DNA of 64,000 nt from SPCO01 sp964579825 (GTDB lineage: Bacteria; Chloroflexota; Limnocylindria; Limnocylindrales; CSP1-4), in assembly GCA_964579825.1 (NCBI GenBank), contig CAZOHT010000004.1, forward strand, positions 1-64,000, given 5' to 3'. Under the pieces are notes generated by a model. The model saw only the letters and a program-made list of their open reading frames with translations. It searched no databases and was not told the origin of the DNA. Shown in pieces: positions 8,198 to 17,606 of the stretch (its first letter is position 1; each line of letters starts with the position of its first letter). Made by a program: the position numbers and the translations under genes.

Positions 8198-9805
8198 TCA
8201 GCTCGCGCGGGTGATCCGGACGTCGTCGATCTCGACCTCGACGAGGTTGTTCGAACCGCCGTCCTCGGCCACGAACCGGAGGCGGATCGACTGGCCCACC
8301 CATGGGTCCATCGACAGCGAGACCGACCGCCAGATGCCGTTCACGTCGACGGCCTTGCCGATCGTCGTGAAGACGACGGTCTGCGTTCCGTCCTCGGCCT
8401 CGACGATGACCCGGAAGCGGTCCGCCGACGTGGCCTTGTCGTCGTGCGCGAAGACGTAGCGGAACGTCAGCTTCTGGCCGAGCGGCGACGGCAGCTGGAT
8501 CGGCGCCGACCGGATGGAGGTCCGGCCATCCAGGTCGTACGTGTTCGCGGAGGCACCGGCCGGTGAACCCGTGACGAGCGCCACGGAGCCGGACGTCGTC
8601 GTCCCGAGCTGCTTCGGGCCCTCCCAGGCGGTGTCGGCCGGGTTGCTGCGGGCGAATCGCGCCGTCGTGGGCGCCGTATCCGTGCCGTCGGGATCGAGCA
8701 GCCAGCCTCGCCGGACCTCCAGATCGTCGTCGAAGGCACCGCAGCGCGCGGTCATCGTGGCGGCCCCGCTGACGCTCAGCGGACACCAGGCACGTTCCAT
8801 GAGGTAGAGCACGGCCTCCTTGTTGCGGCCGGTCTCAGCGGCGATCAGCGAGTCGTCCGGGTAGTCCTTCACGGACATCTCGAACGTGTAGGCGAACGTC
8901 CGGTACATCCCGTACAGGTAGTCGCGGGTGGTCCCGGATGTCAGGTACAGGTCGCTCGCCTGTTGGGGCCGGTAGCCGCTCGTGGACGCCATGCGCTTGC
9001 CGATGATCATCAGGGCCGCGTGATCCGCGGTGGTCATGTCCGACGGTACGTCCGTGTAGGTGTAGCCGTACGGCCACATGACGAGGCGACCGGTCTCATG
9101 GAACGTGATCGCGGTCCGGATCTGCTGTCGACCGTCGATGACCCGACTCGCGAAGAAGTCGCGCATGACCTGGGTCTCCGGAGCGCTGAACGCGGCCGGT
9201 CCGCGGTAGGTGATCGCCGCCGGGTTCTTGCTGGTCCTGCCCTCCAGCCCCCAGCGATACCCGTAGTTCCGGTTGAGGTCCGTGCCGATGGAACTGCTCC
9301 CCGGCGTCGGCTGGCGGTTCTTGCGCCAGTAGTGGAAGCGGCCCCCGGAGATGTCGTACTCGGCCCCGTCCGGATTGACGAGGAAGACGAGCCAGACCTC
9401 GCGGGTGTTCACGATGGTCGTGATGCGACCGTCCGTGCCGTACCCGTCGACGAGCCAGTGCATGATCCGCAGCGTCATCTCCACGCCCATGTGCTCGTCC
9501 GCGTGGGTGGTCCCGTCGAAGAACACCTCGGGTTCCGTCTCGTCCGTGGCGACGTTGTCGGAGATCTTCATCGCCCACAGCTCGCGGCCCTGGTAGCTCT
9601 GGCCGATGGAGAACCGCTGTGCGATGTCCGGGTGCGCGGCGGCCACGGCCGCGGTCTCGGCGGCGATCTCCGTGTAGCTGTGGTAGCCGGTGAAACCGGC
9701 CGGGAACTCCGTCGCGAGGACGGCCGTCGGTAGCCCGACGAGCAGGCCGAGGGCAACGACAAGGGCGCGCAGCGGCGTCCGGGGGCGGCGGCGGGGATCG
9801 ATCAC
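8198..9805 (-). CDS. Secreted M14 family zinc carboxypeptidase with C-terminal beta domain
   Basis: A 535-residue exported metallopeptidase. An Arg-rich n-region and hydrophobic segment (LRALVVALGLLVGLPTAVLA) form a signal peptide. The M14 domain spans about 35-360 and carries the zinc-ligand region THADEHMG, a tDLNRNYGYRW substrate-binding segment, the third ligand in ITFHETG and the catalytic Glu in YTFEMS. Residues ~400-535 form a jelly-roll-like domain common in secreted hydrolases. I use GTG (9805), 6 nt after CACCAT; ATG at 9823 would add six residues. It probably trims peptides outside the cell. Divergent from the Rieske gene. Confidence 0.87.
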   Translation of the reverse strand: MIDPRRRPRTPLRALVVALGLLVGLPTAVLATEFPAGFTGYHSYTEIAAETAAVAAAHPDIAQRFSIGQSYQGRELWAMKISDNVATDETEPEVFFDGTTHADEHMGVEMTLRIMHWLVDGYGTDGRITTIVNTREVWLVFLVNPDGAEYDISGGRFHYWRKNRQPTPGSSSIGTDLNRNYGYRWGLEGRTSKNPAAITYRGPAAFSAPETQVMRDFFASRVIDGRQQIRTAITFHETGRLVMWPYGYTYTDVPSDMTTADHAALMIIGKRMASTSGYRPQQASDLYLTSGTTRDYLYGMYRTFAYTFEMSVKDYPDDSLIAAETGRNKEAVLYLMERAWCPLSVSGAATMTARCGAFDDDLEVRRGWLLDPDGTDTAPTTARFARSNPADTAWEGPKQLGTTTSGSVALVTGSPAGASANTYDLDGRTSIRSAPIQLPSPLGQKLTFRYVFAHDDKATSADRFRVIVEAEDGTQTVVFTTIGKAVDVNGIWRSVSLSMDPWVGQSIRLRFVAEDGGSNNLVEVEIDDVRITRAS

Positions 9806-9920
9806 GACGCCATGGTGGCCCATCCGGCGTCGCCTTGCCACCTTCCGGATGGTCCGCCGCGGCTCGGTCCGGTCGTCCTGTGGGGCGGACCGGCCGCCCG
9901 CTGCGGAGGGGATCCTCGCG

Positions 9921-9952
9921 TATCCTGAGGCCGCATCGTCAGTCCCGGAGGA
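9921..9952 (+). promoter_or_regulatory. Candidate promoter and RBS of the Rieske oxygenase gene
   Basis: TATCCT at 9921-9926 would place transcription near 9933. GGAGG (about 9947-9951) is five bases before the ATG at 9957. The divergent carboxypeptidase gene shares this intergenic region. Confidence 0.5.
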
Positions 9953-9956
9953 ACAC

Positions 9957-11117
9957 ATGGCCACGCAGCGTTACTCGCCAGACATCAGGGAGGCCGGCCG
10001 AAACTGGGTCCCGCGTCCCACGCTGAGCGGTGCGGACTACGCCAGTCCAGAGGTCTGGGAAGCCGAACGCGAGCGGATCTGGTGGGGCGACTGGGTCTGC
10101 ATCGGCCGGAGCGCCGAGATCGAGAAGCCCGGCGAGTACATCGTCCGCGATCTCGCGGGTGAGTCCATCTTCCTCGTCCGCAATCTCCGGGGCGAACTGC
10201 GCGGCTTCTACAACGTCTGCAGCCACCGTGGCACCAAGTTCCTCGACGACTGCGAGGGGACCGGTCAGGCCAAGAAGGCGTTCAAGTGCCCGTACCACGC
10301 CTGGTCGTTCGACCTCGACGGGAACCTCATCGCGTCGCCCAATGTGCACGAGGACGACACGTTCGACCGCTCCGACTACCCGCTCTACGGGTTCGCCGTG
10401 GACGAGTACGCCGGGTTCCTGTTCGTGAACCTGACCAAGGGCCCGGTCCGGCCCCTGATGGACGCCCTCCTCGAGGGTGCCGAGACGATCACGGACTACG
10501 AGCGCTATCGGATGGACGAACTGCGCCTCGGCCATCGGATCGTCTACGAGGTCAAGGCGAACTGGAAGATCGTCGTCGAGAACTACAACGAGTGCCTGCA
10601 CTGCCCGCAGATCCACCCGGAGCTGGTATCGGTCATCCCCCTGTACCGCTTCGGCGAGGTCTGGGACGACGACTCCGGCGACCAAGGGAACCGGATGGTG
10701 CCCGAGGCCACCAACTTCAGCGTGAACGGCCGGTCCAGCCTGCCGCAGCTGCCGGGACTCGACCCGGACGACTACCACATGTACCAGGGCACCTACGAGT
10801 TCCCGAACCTGATGGTCAACCTGCACCCGGACGGCATGATGAGCTACATCGCGATGCCGAAGGGCCCGAACCACACCACCGTCATCTCGGAGTTCTTCTA
10901 CCGCCCCGAGACGATCGCCTCGCCGGACTTCGATCCGTCGGGCATGGTCGAGTTCTGGGATCTCGTCAGCAAGCAGGACTGGGCCGTGGTCGAACGGGCC
11001 CAGACCGGCGTGTCATCGCGGGCCTTCACCCGCGGCGTCTACCCCCGCCAGGACCGGTTCCTGTACTGGTTCAACGAGGAGTGGCGCACCCGGATGGGTC
11101 GCGACCGCCTCGGCTGA
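9957..11117 (+). CDS. Aromatic-ring-hydroxylating-type Rieske oxygenase, alpha subunit
   Basis: A 386-residue Rieske non-heme iron oxygenase. The [2Fe-2S] ligands are C88-x-H90 and C111-x2-H114 (VCSH ... CPYHAW). The mononuclear iron region ENYNECLHCPQIHPEL follows in the catalytic domain. Overall it resembles the choline monooxygenase / glycine betaine demethylase / carnitine-type branch more than true dioxygenases, but the substrate is not determinable. No reductase or ferredoxin gene is adjacent, so electrons must come from elsewhere. GGAGG fixes the start. Confidence 0.88.
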   Translation: MATQRYSPDIREAGRNWVPRPTLSGADYASPEVWEAERERIWWGDWVCIGRSAEIEKPGEYIVRDLAGESIFLVRNLRGELRGFYNVCSHRGTKFLDDCEGTGQAKKAFKCPYHAWSFDLDGNLIASPNVHEDDTFDRSDYPLYGFAVDEYAGFLFVNLTKGPVRPLMDALLEGAETITDYERYRMDELRLGHRIVYEVKANWKIVVENYNECLHCPQIHPELVSVIPLYRFGEVWDDDSGDQGNRMVPEATNFSVNGRSSLPQLPGLDPDDYHMYQGTYEFPNLMVNLHPDGMMSYIAMPKGPNHTTVISEFFYRPETIASPDFDPSGMVEFWDLVSKQDWAVVERAQTGVSSRAFTRGVYPRQDRFLYWFNEEWRTRMGRDRLG

Positions 11118-11174
11118 GCGCCAGACGGGACGATCCCGTCTACGGGGGGCGCGGGCGGGGTAGGGTCCCGGCGC

Positions 11175-11873
11175 ATGAGCGCGCGGCAGGAGCTGATTCG
11201 GACGGCCTCCGGTGAAGGCACGTTCCTGGGGCGCCTTCCGGACGCGGCCCGGGAGCGCATCCTCGCGGACGCCGGCGTCATCGAGACGAGGCGCGGCGAG
11301 ATCATCTTCTCCGCGGACGAGGCATCCGATCGGATCGGCATCGTCGCGGACGGGATGGTCCGGACCTACCTCTCGTCGAGCGATGGTCGCCGCCTGACGG
11401 TCCGCTATGCGCGCCCCGGCGCCATCGTGGGCAGCATCACCGCCAGCGGGACCGCACTCGGGGTCCAGGCCATGAGCGACTCCAAGATGCTGGAGCTGCA
11501 CATGGGCACGTTGCAGCAGGCCATGCTGGACGACGGTCGGGTGGGGTTGCTCCTGATCGCCGAAGTCGGTCTTCGCCTGCGCGACACCTACACGACGCTT
11601 GCGTCCAACACCTTCGGCTCCATGCGCGAACGCGTCGCCCGGCACATCCTGGACCTGGCGATCGACGAACCCGACGGGGCGGGCATGACGGCCGCCACCA
11701 CGCAGCAGGGTCTGGCCGACAGCGTCGGCACGGTTCGTGAGGTCGTCGCGCGCGTCCTCCGCGCATTCCGCGAGGAAGGCCTGATCGCCACCACACCGGG
11801 CAGCGTCCGGATCCTGGATGTCGAGCGCCTGGCGGCGATCGTCGGACGGGACGACCGCGACGACATCGGTTGA
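11175..11873 (+). CDS. Crp/Fnr family transcriptional regulator
   Basis: A 232-residue protein with an N-terminal cyclic-nucleotide-binding-like barrel (about 15-125) and a C-terminal Crp-type winged helix (about 150-225). The latter shows TQQGLADSVGTVREVVARVLRAFREEGLI, the recognition helix and wing. The phosphate-binding cassette motif of cAMP-binding Crp is not evident and no Fe-S cysteine set is seen, so the effector is unknown. TAGGGT lies 8 nt before the ATG with no Shine-Dalgarno, suggesting a leaderless mRNA. It may control the adjacent Rieske oxygenase. Confidence 0.88.
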   Translation: MSARQELIRTASGEGTFLGRLPDAARERILADAGVIETRRGEIIFSADEASDRIGIVADGMVRTYLSSSDGRRLTVRYARPGAIVGSITASGTALGVQAMSDSKMLELHMGTLQQAMLDDGRVGLLLIAEVGLRLRDTYTTLASNTFGSMRERVARHILDLAIDEPDGAGMTAATTQQGLADSVGTVREVVARVLRAFREEGLIATTPGSVRILDVERLAAIVGRDDRDDIG

Positions 11874-11905
11874 TCGGGGGCCGATCGTCGGGACGGTGGG
11901 GGAGC

Positions 11906-11980
11906 TGGCTGGCGAGCTAGGATTCGAACCTAGGATCTCCTCGTCCAGAGCGAGGCGCCTTACCGCTTGGCCACTCGCCA
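11906..11980 (-). tRNA. tRNA-Gln (anticodon CTG), CCA encoded
   Basis: The minus strand folds into a full cloverleaf: acceptor TGGCGAG/CTCGCCA, D arm with GCC/GGC stem, anticodon stem CCTCG/CGAGG with loop CTCTGGA (anticodon CTG, reading CAG), variable AGATC, and T stem CTAGG/CCTAG with TTCGAAT. U1 and discriminator G73 are typical of tRNA-Gln. The 3' CCA is encoded in the DNA. No second tRNA is adjacent. Confidence 0.95.
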
Positions 11981-11995
11981 GTGGGAGCGACCGGG

Positions 11996-12001
11996 ATGAT
12001 A
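11996..12001 (-). promoter_or_regulatory. Candidate -10 box of tRNA-Gln
   Basis: TATCAT on the minus strand ends 15 nt upstream of the mature tRNA 5' end, so transcription would start a few bases before the tRNA. The divergent LCP gene has its own TACCCT at 12061-12066. Confidence 0.5.
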
Positions 12002-12073
12002 CCGCATCACGCGGCCTGACCACAGCCGGCCCATCGGGGGCCCGCCAGCCGCACCTCTGGTACCCTCCCGACC

Positions 12074-13729
12074 GTGAACCCCCAGCCTGACGAGGCGGCG
12101 CCCACGGCGTCGTTGCCGGAGAAGGACGCGAGCGCGTCGCCCCCGCCGAGCTCCCGCCGCCGCTCGCGCTACGTCCCGGCGGTGCTTGACGCGATCATCC
12201 CCGGTGTCGGACACCTCGTCGCCGGACGTCGCCGTGGTGCGCTGCTGTTCCTGTCGCCCCTGCTCGTGGCGCTCGCCGCCGGCCTGTGGATCGGCCTGAC
12301 GACGTCGGGCCCGCGCCTCGCGGCGTCACTGCTCTCGTCCGAGGTCATCTGGGGCCTCATCGCGGCCCAGGGCCTGTTCCTGGTCTGGCGACTGCTCGCC
12401 GTCGGGTCCAGCCTGTTCGACCCGGCGCTGCCCAAGCCCGGTCGTCGGGACGCCATCCCGATCGCCCTCCTGCTCGTGGTCATGATCGTGCCGCAGGCGT
12501 ATGCCGGCTATGCGACCGAAGTCGCTCGCGAGGCGGCCGACGAGATCTTCGTCGAACCGTCACCGGTGGCCGTCCTGCCCTCCGCCGAACCCGAGCCCGA
12601 CCCCAGCAACCTGGCCACGGCCCCACCGAGCCCGTCCACGTCGCCGTCCTTGTCGCCGTCCCCGTCGGCGGAGGTCGCGCCGCGGATCAACGGCCTGATC
12701 ATCGGCGTGGATGCCGGGGTGGGGCGCAACACCTACCTGACCGACACGATGATCGTCGTGTCGCTCGACCCGACCACGCAGACCGTGTCCATGGTCTCCA
12801 TCCCGCGCGACATGGTGGACGTGCCCCTGGCCGACGGCCGCTCGTTCCGCGGCAAGATCAACGGCCTGGTGTCGTATGCGCGGCACCATCCCAAGCAGTT
12901 CCCGGGTTCGGACGGGACCGGGTTCGACGTGCTCATGGGGGCGCTCGGGACCCTGCTGGAGATCCCCATCACGTATTACGCGACGGTCAATCTCGGGGGC
13001 TTCGTGAAGGTCGTCGACACGCTTGGTGGCGTGGATGTCACGGTCGCGAGGGCCTTCTGCGACCCCACGTACGACGACGGCTACGGTTTCAACAACGGCT
13101 TCTCGATCACGGCCGGGCGACACCACCTCAACGGCAACCAGGCGCTGGCCTTCGCTCGCGTGCGCAAGGCCTCCGGCGAGAGCGACTTCACGCGCGCGGC
13201 ACGCCAGCAGGAGGTCCTCTCCGGGATCCGTGAGTCGATCGTCCACGGCGGCTTCCTCAACGATCCCGTGGGGCTGCTGCGGGCCATCGGCAAGACCGTG
13301 ACCACGAACGTTCCCCGCGGGATCCTGCCCGATCTGGCCGACATGGCCAGCCAGGTCGGACGCGAGCAGACGTATCGAGCGGTCGTCACCCATCCGCTGG
13401 TCGGCTCCGGGTACGACAGCCGCGGGTCGATCCAGATCCCGGATGTCACGGCCATCCGCAAGCTGGCCGCGAAGCTGTTCCCGACCGACGGCTCCATGCC
13501 GGACGCCAAGTACGCCCTCAAGGCCGCGACCGGCTCCGTGAAGGGGAGTGGCGTGGGGAGCTGCGCCCCGAAACCGACACCGAAGCCGACACCCAAGCCG
13601 ACCCCGAAGCCGACGGCGAAGCCCACCGCTCAGCCGAGCGCCACGCCCGAGGCCACGCCGACGCCGACACCGACGCCGACGCCGACAGCGACCCCGTCCC
13701 CCGAACCGACGCCGTCCCCGTCACCCTAG
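12074..13729 (+). CDS. LytR-CpsA-Psr (LCP) family protein
   Basis: A 551-residue membrane protein. The N-terminal ~150 residues hold about three to four hydrophobic segments, then a Pro/Ser-rich linker. The LCP domain is at about 205-390: TDTMIVVSLDP, VSIPRDM with the conserved Arg, LGGVDV, and the GNQALAFARVRK ... SDFTRAARQQ block. LCP enzymes attach glycopolymers to peptidoglycan or other envelope carriers. The tail (about 497-551) is a low-complexity KPTP/TPTP/PSP run. GTG start is 7 nt after TACCCT, no Shine-Dalgarno. Confidence 0.92.
   Translation: MNPQPDEAAPTASLPEKDASASPPPSSRRRSRYVPAVLDAIIPGVGHLVAGRRRGALLFLSPLLVALAAGLWIGLTTSGPRLAASLLSSEVIWGLIAAQGLFLVWRLLAVGSSLFDPALPKPGRRDAIPIALLLVVMIVPQAYAGYATEVAREAADEIFVEPSPVAVLPSAEPEPDPSNLATAPPSPSTSPSLSPSPSAEVAPRINGLIIGVDAGVGRNTYLTDTMIVVSLDPTTQTVSMVSIPRDMVDVPLADGRSFRGKINGLVSYARHHPKQFPGSDGTGFDVLMGALGTLLEIPITYYATVNLGGFVKVVDTLGGVDVTVARAFCDPTYDDGYGFNNGFSITAGRHHLNGNQALAFARVRKASGESDFTRAARQQEVLSGIRESIVHGGFLNDPVGLLRAIGKTVTTNVPRGILPDLADMASQVGREQTYRAVVTHPLVGSGYDSRGSIQIPDVTAIRKLAAKLFPTDGSMPDAKYALKAATGSVKGSGVGSCAPKPTPKPTPKPTPKPTAKPTAQPSATPEATPTPTPTPTPTATPSPEPTPSPSP
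13568..13729 (+). repeat. Low-complexity KPTP/TPTP-coding tail
   Basis: The 3' end of the LCP gene is an imperfect hexamer-based tandem array (units like CCGACG/AAGCCGACC) encoding Lys-Pro-Thr-Pro then Thr-Pro repeats. It probably makes an extended extracellular stalk. It is coding, not intergenic. Confidence 0.8.
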
Positions 13730-13788
13730 GTCCGGCTGGTACGTTCGGGGGAGGCGACGGATCGCGCCCCGGCTGGCAAGATGGGGGC

Positions 13789-14691
13789 ATGACGGCGACG
13801 AAGGCGCCGCGGCTCACCCGCGGGACGCCCGACCACCGATCCACCCGACCGCGCCTGGTCGCGCTCCTGCTCGTGGCCGTGCTCGCGACCGGACTGGCCA
13901 CGACCGTGGTCTCCGCCGCCCCCGCCCTGCCGTCCTGCAAGATCGCCGATGTCTACACGGCGCATCGCGGCTACAGCGACTGGGCGCGTTCGATCCTGGA
14001 CACCCGCTACCGCCTCTCGAGCGCGTACAAGCCCTCGGACCTGCGCAGCACCGCGGCCGCCGGGTTGAACGGCGGGTTGACGGTCCGGTCTTTCGTCATC
14101 GCCGATCTCAAGGCGATGGCGGCGGCCGCCCGTGCCGCCGGGGCCCGGCTGTCGGTCCAGTCCGCCTATCGAAGCTACGCGACCCAGGTTTCGACGTTCA
14201 GCTACTGGGTCCGCGTCTCCGGCTACGCGGCGGCGATCAAGTCCAGTGCCCGCGCCGGGCATAGCGAGCATCAGCTCGGGACGACGCTCGACTTCAAGAG
14301 TTACGGCGGCTCGGCCGCGTGGAACTACAAGGACTGGGGAACGTCCGCTGCCGGCAAGTGGCTCAAGGCGAACGCGTGGAAGTACGGCTTCGTGATGTCG
14401 TACCCGAAGGGCAAGACCAGCGTCACCTGCTATGGCTACGAGCCCTGGCACTACCGCTACGTCGGCAAGTCCGTGGCCGCCGCCGTCAAGGCCAGTGGCC
14501 TCACCTTGCGCGAGTACCTCTGGCGCCAGCAGACCACGCCGGTGGCCACCCCGACGCCGACGCCGGTCGCGACGCCCACGCCGACCGTCGAACCGACGCC
14601 CACGGAGACCGTCGAACCGACGCCGGGACCGACCCCGACCCCGACGACCGAGCCGAGTCCGACCGACAGCCCGACGCCGACGCCCGCTTGA
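13789..14691 (+). CDS. Secreted D-alanyl-D-alanine carboxypeptidase, VanY/M15B family
   Basis: A 300-residue exported enzyme with a signal peptide (RPRLVALLLVAVLATGLATTVVSA, cleavage around residue 45). The M15 zinc peptidase core shows SAYRSYATQ, the zinc-ligand segment GHSEHQLGTTLDF, and the C-terminal EPWHYRYVG with the catalytic Glu and last His. It would trim D-Ala from peptidoglycan stems. The C-terminal ~45 residues are a Thr/Pro-rich tail like that of the LCP neighbour, suggesting a shared wall-spanning design. A weak CAAGAT lies 6 nt before the ATG. Confidence 0.9.
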   Translation: MTATKAPRLTRGTPDHRSTRPRLVALLLVAVLATGLATTVVSAAPALPSCKIADVYTAHRGYSDWARSILDTRYRLSSAYKPSDLRSTAAAGLNGGLTVRSFVIADLKAMAAAARAAGARLSVQSAYRSYATQVSTFSYWVRVSGYAAAIKSSARAGHSEHQLGTTLDFKSYGGSAAWNYKDWGTSAAGKWLKANAWKYGFVMSYPKGKTSVTCYGYEPWHYRYVGKSVAAAVKASGLTLREYLWRQQTTPVATPTPTPVATPTPTVEPTPTETVEPTPGPTPTPTTEPSPTDSPTPTPA

Positions 14692-14744
14692 GTCGATCGT
14701 CGCCGGAACGGTCCCGTCAGCGCTCCGGCGATCCCCTCGGGGAC

Positions 14745-15089
14745 TCAGCCGTGAGCGTGGATCCGGCGTTTGACGTCCGCCACGAGCCGATCCGCATCGC
14801 GATGGCGATCGGAGGCCACGAACACACTCGTCGTGTGGCCCCCCGTCGTGATGAGGACGCGGCCAGGCTGCGATCCTGACGGCGTCGAGCGGATCGAGAG
14901 GGAGGTGTCGAGCGGCCAGACCTGGACGCCACTCCGCGGGCGGAACGAGCGTCCTTCGCGAACCAGGACCAGGTGGCGATCGGTCAGGACGAGCTCACAG
15001 CCGATGGCATGCAGCACGGCGGCTACCTGCTCGCGTGGCTCCAGCACGGGCTGGATCGCGATCCGCGTGTCCTCGGTCAGAGCGTCCAT
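14745..15089 (-). CDS. Small protein with bacterial PH-like fold (hypothetical)
   Basis: A 114-residue cytoplasmic protein. Short alternating strands (ELVLTDRHLVLVREGR, GVQVWPLDTSLSIR, GRVLITTGGHTTSVFVAS) end in a C-terminal helix (ADRLVADVKRRIHAHG), an arrangement that resembles bacterial PH-like domains. No catalytic residues are apparent and function is unknown. Start chosen at MDALTED after a weak AGGCGAG; an in-frame ATG exists 105 nt upstream. TACACT on the minus strand at 15168-15173 is a candidate promoter. Confidence 0.55.
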   Translation of the reverse strand: MDALTEDTRIAIQPVLEPREQVAAVLHAIGCELVLTDRHLVLVREGRSFRPRSGVQVWPLDTSLSIRSTPSGSQPGRVLITTGGHTTSVFVASDRHRDADRLVADVKRRIHAHG

Positions 15090-15180
15090 GGTCGGCAGCT
15101 CGCCTGGGCTCCCGACATTCCGGACATCGAGTTGCGCGCACCGGTCCGCCTGGAGTCGATGGGGCCGAGTGTAACGCATG

Positions 15181-16236
15181 TCACACGCTGTCAAGAGCCT
15201 CGCTGAGCGTGGCGCTCAGCTGGTCCCACTCGACCAGGAATGCGTCGTGGCCCTTGGTCGAGCGGATCTCACGATAGACGGCCCGGGTGCCGGCGGTCGT
15301 CGCCGCGCCAACGTCCGCCCGGACCTGCCGAGGGCCATACAGGATGTCGTCCTGGATGCCGACGCCGGTGAGGCGCGTCCCCGCCGTCGCGAGGCGATCG
15401 AAGGCGCCGTCATGGCCACCCCACCGGCCGCCGACATCGTGATGGTCCATGGCGGCCATGAGGACGCGATACGTCGCCGGGTCGAAGCGTTCGACGAGCT
15501 TGCCGCCCTGGTAGTCCAGGTAGCTCACGACCGACGGCGTCCCGTCCGCGCTCACGTCCCGCCCGAAGCGGTCCTCGAAGTCGGCCTCGCTTCGATAGGT
15601 GGTCATCGCGAGCTGCCGGGCGAGTGCCAGTCCCTCGAGGCCGAGTCGATCGATTAGCCGTGCCTGGAGGTGGTTCCAGGCGATGGCCAGCGGGCCCGTG
15701 GCTGCCGGGGCGGCGATCGGCATGACGTGGGCGACCGAGGTCGGCCGCTCGAGGGCGACCTCATAGGCGACCATCCCGCCGAGCGATCCGCCGACGACCA
15801 GGCTGAGGCGATCGATGCCGAGCGCATCCAGGAGCTGCCACTGGGCGCGGGCCTGGTCCACCGTGGTCACCACCGGGAATGCCGCGCCATACGGGATGCC
15901 GGTCCGCGGGTCGATGGTCGTCGGGCCGGTGGTCCCATAGCGGCCGCCGAGCAGATTGGCGCACAGGACGCCGTACCGGTTCGTGTCGAGCGCCCGTCCC
16001 GGGCCGATGAGCGGCTCCCACCAGTCGCCCGCGGCGTCCGCGGAACCGGTGAGCGCGTGGATGACGAGGACCTGCGGTGCGCTGCCGGGCGCCCGACCGT
16101 CATGCCGGTACGCGACGGTCAGGTCGGGCAAGGTCGCTCCCCCGGCCGTCGTGAACGGGCCGACGGAGGCATGGTGGAGCCGACCGGTCCCCGTCGGGAG
16201 ACCGGCCGGCCGAGTCGCGATGGGTTCGACCGTCAT
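15181..16236 (-). CDS. metX: Homoserine O-acetyltransferase MetX
   Basis: A 351-residue alpha/beta hydrolase-fold acyltransferase that transfers an acyl group from acyl-CoA to homoserine. It has the oxyanion region VIHALTGS, nucleophile Ser151 in GGSLGGM, and the late catalytic His in STKGHDAFL. NLLGGRYGTTGP is a strong family block. The choice between acetyl- and succinyl-CoA cannot be settled by eye, but pairing with a MetY-type sulfhydrylase favours O-acetylhomoserine. Start ATG overlaps the metY stop (ATGA), so both are expressed from the metY leader. Confidence 0.93.
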   Translation of the reverse strand: MTVEPIATRPAGLPTGTGRLHHASVGPFTTAGGATLPDLTVAYRHDGRAPGSAPQVLVIHALTGSADAAGDWWEPLIGPGRALDTNRYGVLCANLLGGRYGTTGPTTIDPRTGIPYGAAFPVVTTVDQARAQWQLLDALGIDRLSLVVGGSLGGMVAYEVALERPTSVAHVMPIAAPAATGPLAIAWNHLQARLIDRLGLEGLALARQLAMTTYRSEADFEDRFGRDVSADGTPSVVSYLDYQGGKLVERFDPATYRVLMAAMDHHDVGGRWGGHDGAFDRLATAGTRLTGVGIQDDILYGPRQVRADVGAATTAGTRAVYREIRSTKGHDAFLVEWDQLSATLSEALDSV

Positions 16237-17570
16237 CCCGCCGCGCCGACCAGGACCCCGTCGTTCGGCGACTCGACGGTCGCCGCCGCGAGCGCCTGCT
16301 CGAGATCGGCCAGCAGGTCGTCGATGTGCTCCAGGCCGACCGACAGCCGGATGAGATCCGGGGTCACGCCGGTCGAGGTCTGCTCCTCGGGCTCCAGCTG
16401 CGAGTGGGTCGTGGAGGCCGGGTGGATGATCAGCGACTTGGCGTCGCCGACGTTCGCGAGCAGGCTGAAGATCCGGACGTTGTCGATGAGCCTCCGGCCG
16501 GCTTCGACGCCACCCGTCACCCCGAACGTGACGATGCCGCCGAAACCACCGGTGAGGTAGCGCTTGGCGAGCTTGTAGGACGGATGCGACTCGAGGCCCG
16601 GGTAACTGACCCAGGTCACCTCGGGGCGGGTCTCCAGCCACGTCGCGACCGCAAGGGCGTTCTCGCTGTGACGGGTGATGCGCAGCGGCAGGGTCTCGAG
16701 GCCCTGCAGGAACAGGAAGGCGTTGAACGGGCTGAGCGCGGCGCCGACGTCGCGCAGCCCCTGCACCCGCAGCTTGAGGATGAACGCGAGGTTGCCGAAC
16801 GCGCCGGCGTAGCTGATCCCGTGGTAGGACGGATCCGGGTCCACGAAGTCCGGCTTGAACCGCTCGCTGGCGGCCCAATCGAAGGTACCGCCGTCGACCA
16901 CGACGCCGCCGATCGCGGTCCCGTGACCGCCGATCCACTTGGTCGCGCTGTGGATCACGATGTCGGCGCCGTGCTTGATCGGCTGGGCCAACAGCGGCGC
17001 GAAGGTGTTGTCGACGATGACCGGCACGCCGCGGGCGTGGGCCACGTCGGCGATGGACGCGAGGTCGTGGACGTCCAGGCGCGGGTTGCCGATCAGCTCG
17101 AGGAAGACCGCCTTGGTCTTCTCGTCGATGGCTCGCCCGAACGCGGACGGATCCGAGCCGTCGACATAGGTCGTCGTGATGCCGAGCTTCGGCAGGGTGT
17201 GGGTGAACAGGTTGTACGTCCCGCCATAGAGGGAGGACGACGACACGATGTTGTCGCCGGAGCGGGCCAGGTTCAGGATCGACAGGGTCTCGGCGGCCTG
17301 CCCCGACGCCACGCCCAGAGCCGCCACGCCCCCCTCCAGCGCGGCGACGCGCTGCTCGAAGACGTCCGTCGTCGGGTTCATGATTCGGGTGTAGATGTTC
17401 CCGAACTCCTGGAGCCCGAACAGACGGGCGGCATGCGCCGCGTCGTCGAAGACGTAGCTCGTGGTCGCGTAGATCGGGACGGCCCGGGCATTCGTCGTCG
17501 GGTCCGGCGTCTGGCCGGAGTGGAGGGCCCGCGTCTCCGGGCGGAAGGTCGTCGGATCGAGTTCGGCCAT
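16233..17570 (-). CDS. metY: O-acetylhomoserine sulfhydrylase MetY
   Basis: A 445-residue PLP enzyme of the Cys/Met metabolism class that makes homocysteine from O-acetylhomoserine and sulfide. The PLP Lys is K211 in HSATKWIGGHG. TRIMNPT, SSSLYGGTYNLF and the C-terminal SHPSYKLAKRYL block are diagnostic. Its length (about 430-450) distinguishes it from shorter cystathionine synthases. The ATG giving MAELDP is preferred over an upstream in-frame start that would lie within the terminator region; GGAGG is 13 nt upstream. First gene after a leader with a short peptide ORF and terminator. Confidence 0.94.
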   Translation of the reverse strand: MAELDPTTFRPETRALHSGQTPDPTTNARAVPIYATTSYVFDDAAHAARLFGLQEFGNIYTRIMNPTTDVFEQRVAALEGGVAALGVASGQAAETLSILNLARSGDNIVSSSSLYGGTYNLFTHTLPKLGITTTYVDGSDPSAFGRAIDEKTKAVFLELIGNPRLDVHDLASIADVAHARGVPVIVDNTFAPLLAQPIKHGADIVIHSATKWIGGHGTAIGGVVVDGGTFDWAASERFKPDFVDPDPSYHGISYAGAFGNLAFILKLRVQGLRDVGAALSPFNAFLFLQGLETLPLRITRHSENALAVATWLETRPEVTWVSYPGLESHPSYKLAKRYLTGGFGGIVTFGVTGGVEAGRRLIDNVRIFSLLANVGDAKSLIIHPASTTHSQLEPEEQTSTGVTPDLIRLSVGLEHIDDLLADLEQALAAATVESPNDGVLVGAAG

Positions 17571-17606
17571 AGCGGTTCTGGTGCCTCCTGCGGTTTCGTG
17601 GACAAA

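Noticed and set aside
13568..13729. Non-coding minisatellite
   Set aside because: The repeats stay in frame and encode a Pro/Thr stalk at the end of the LCP protein.
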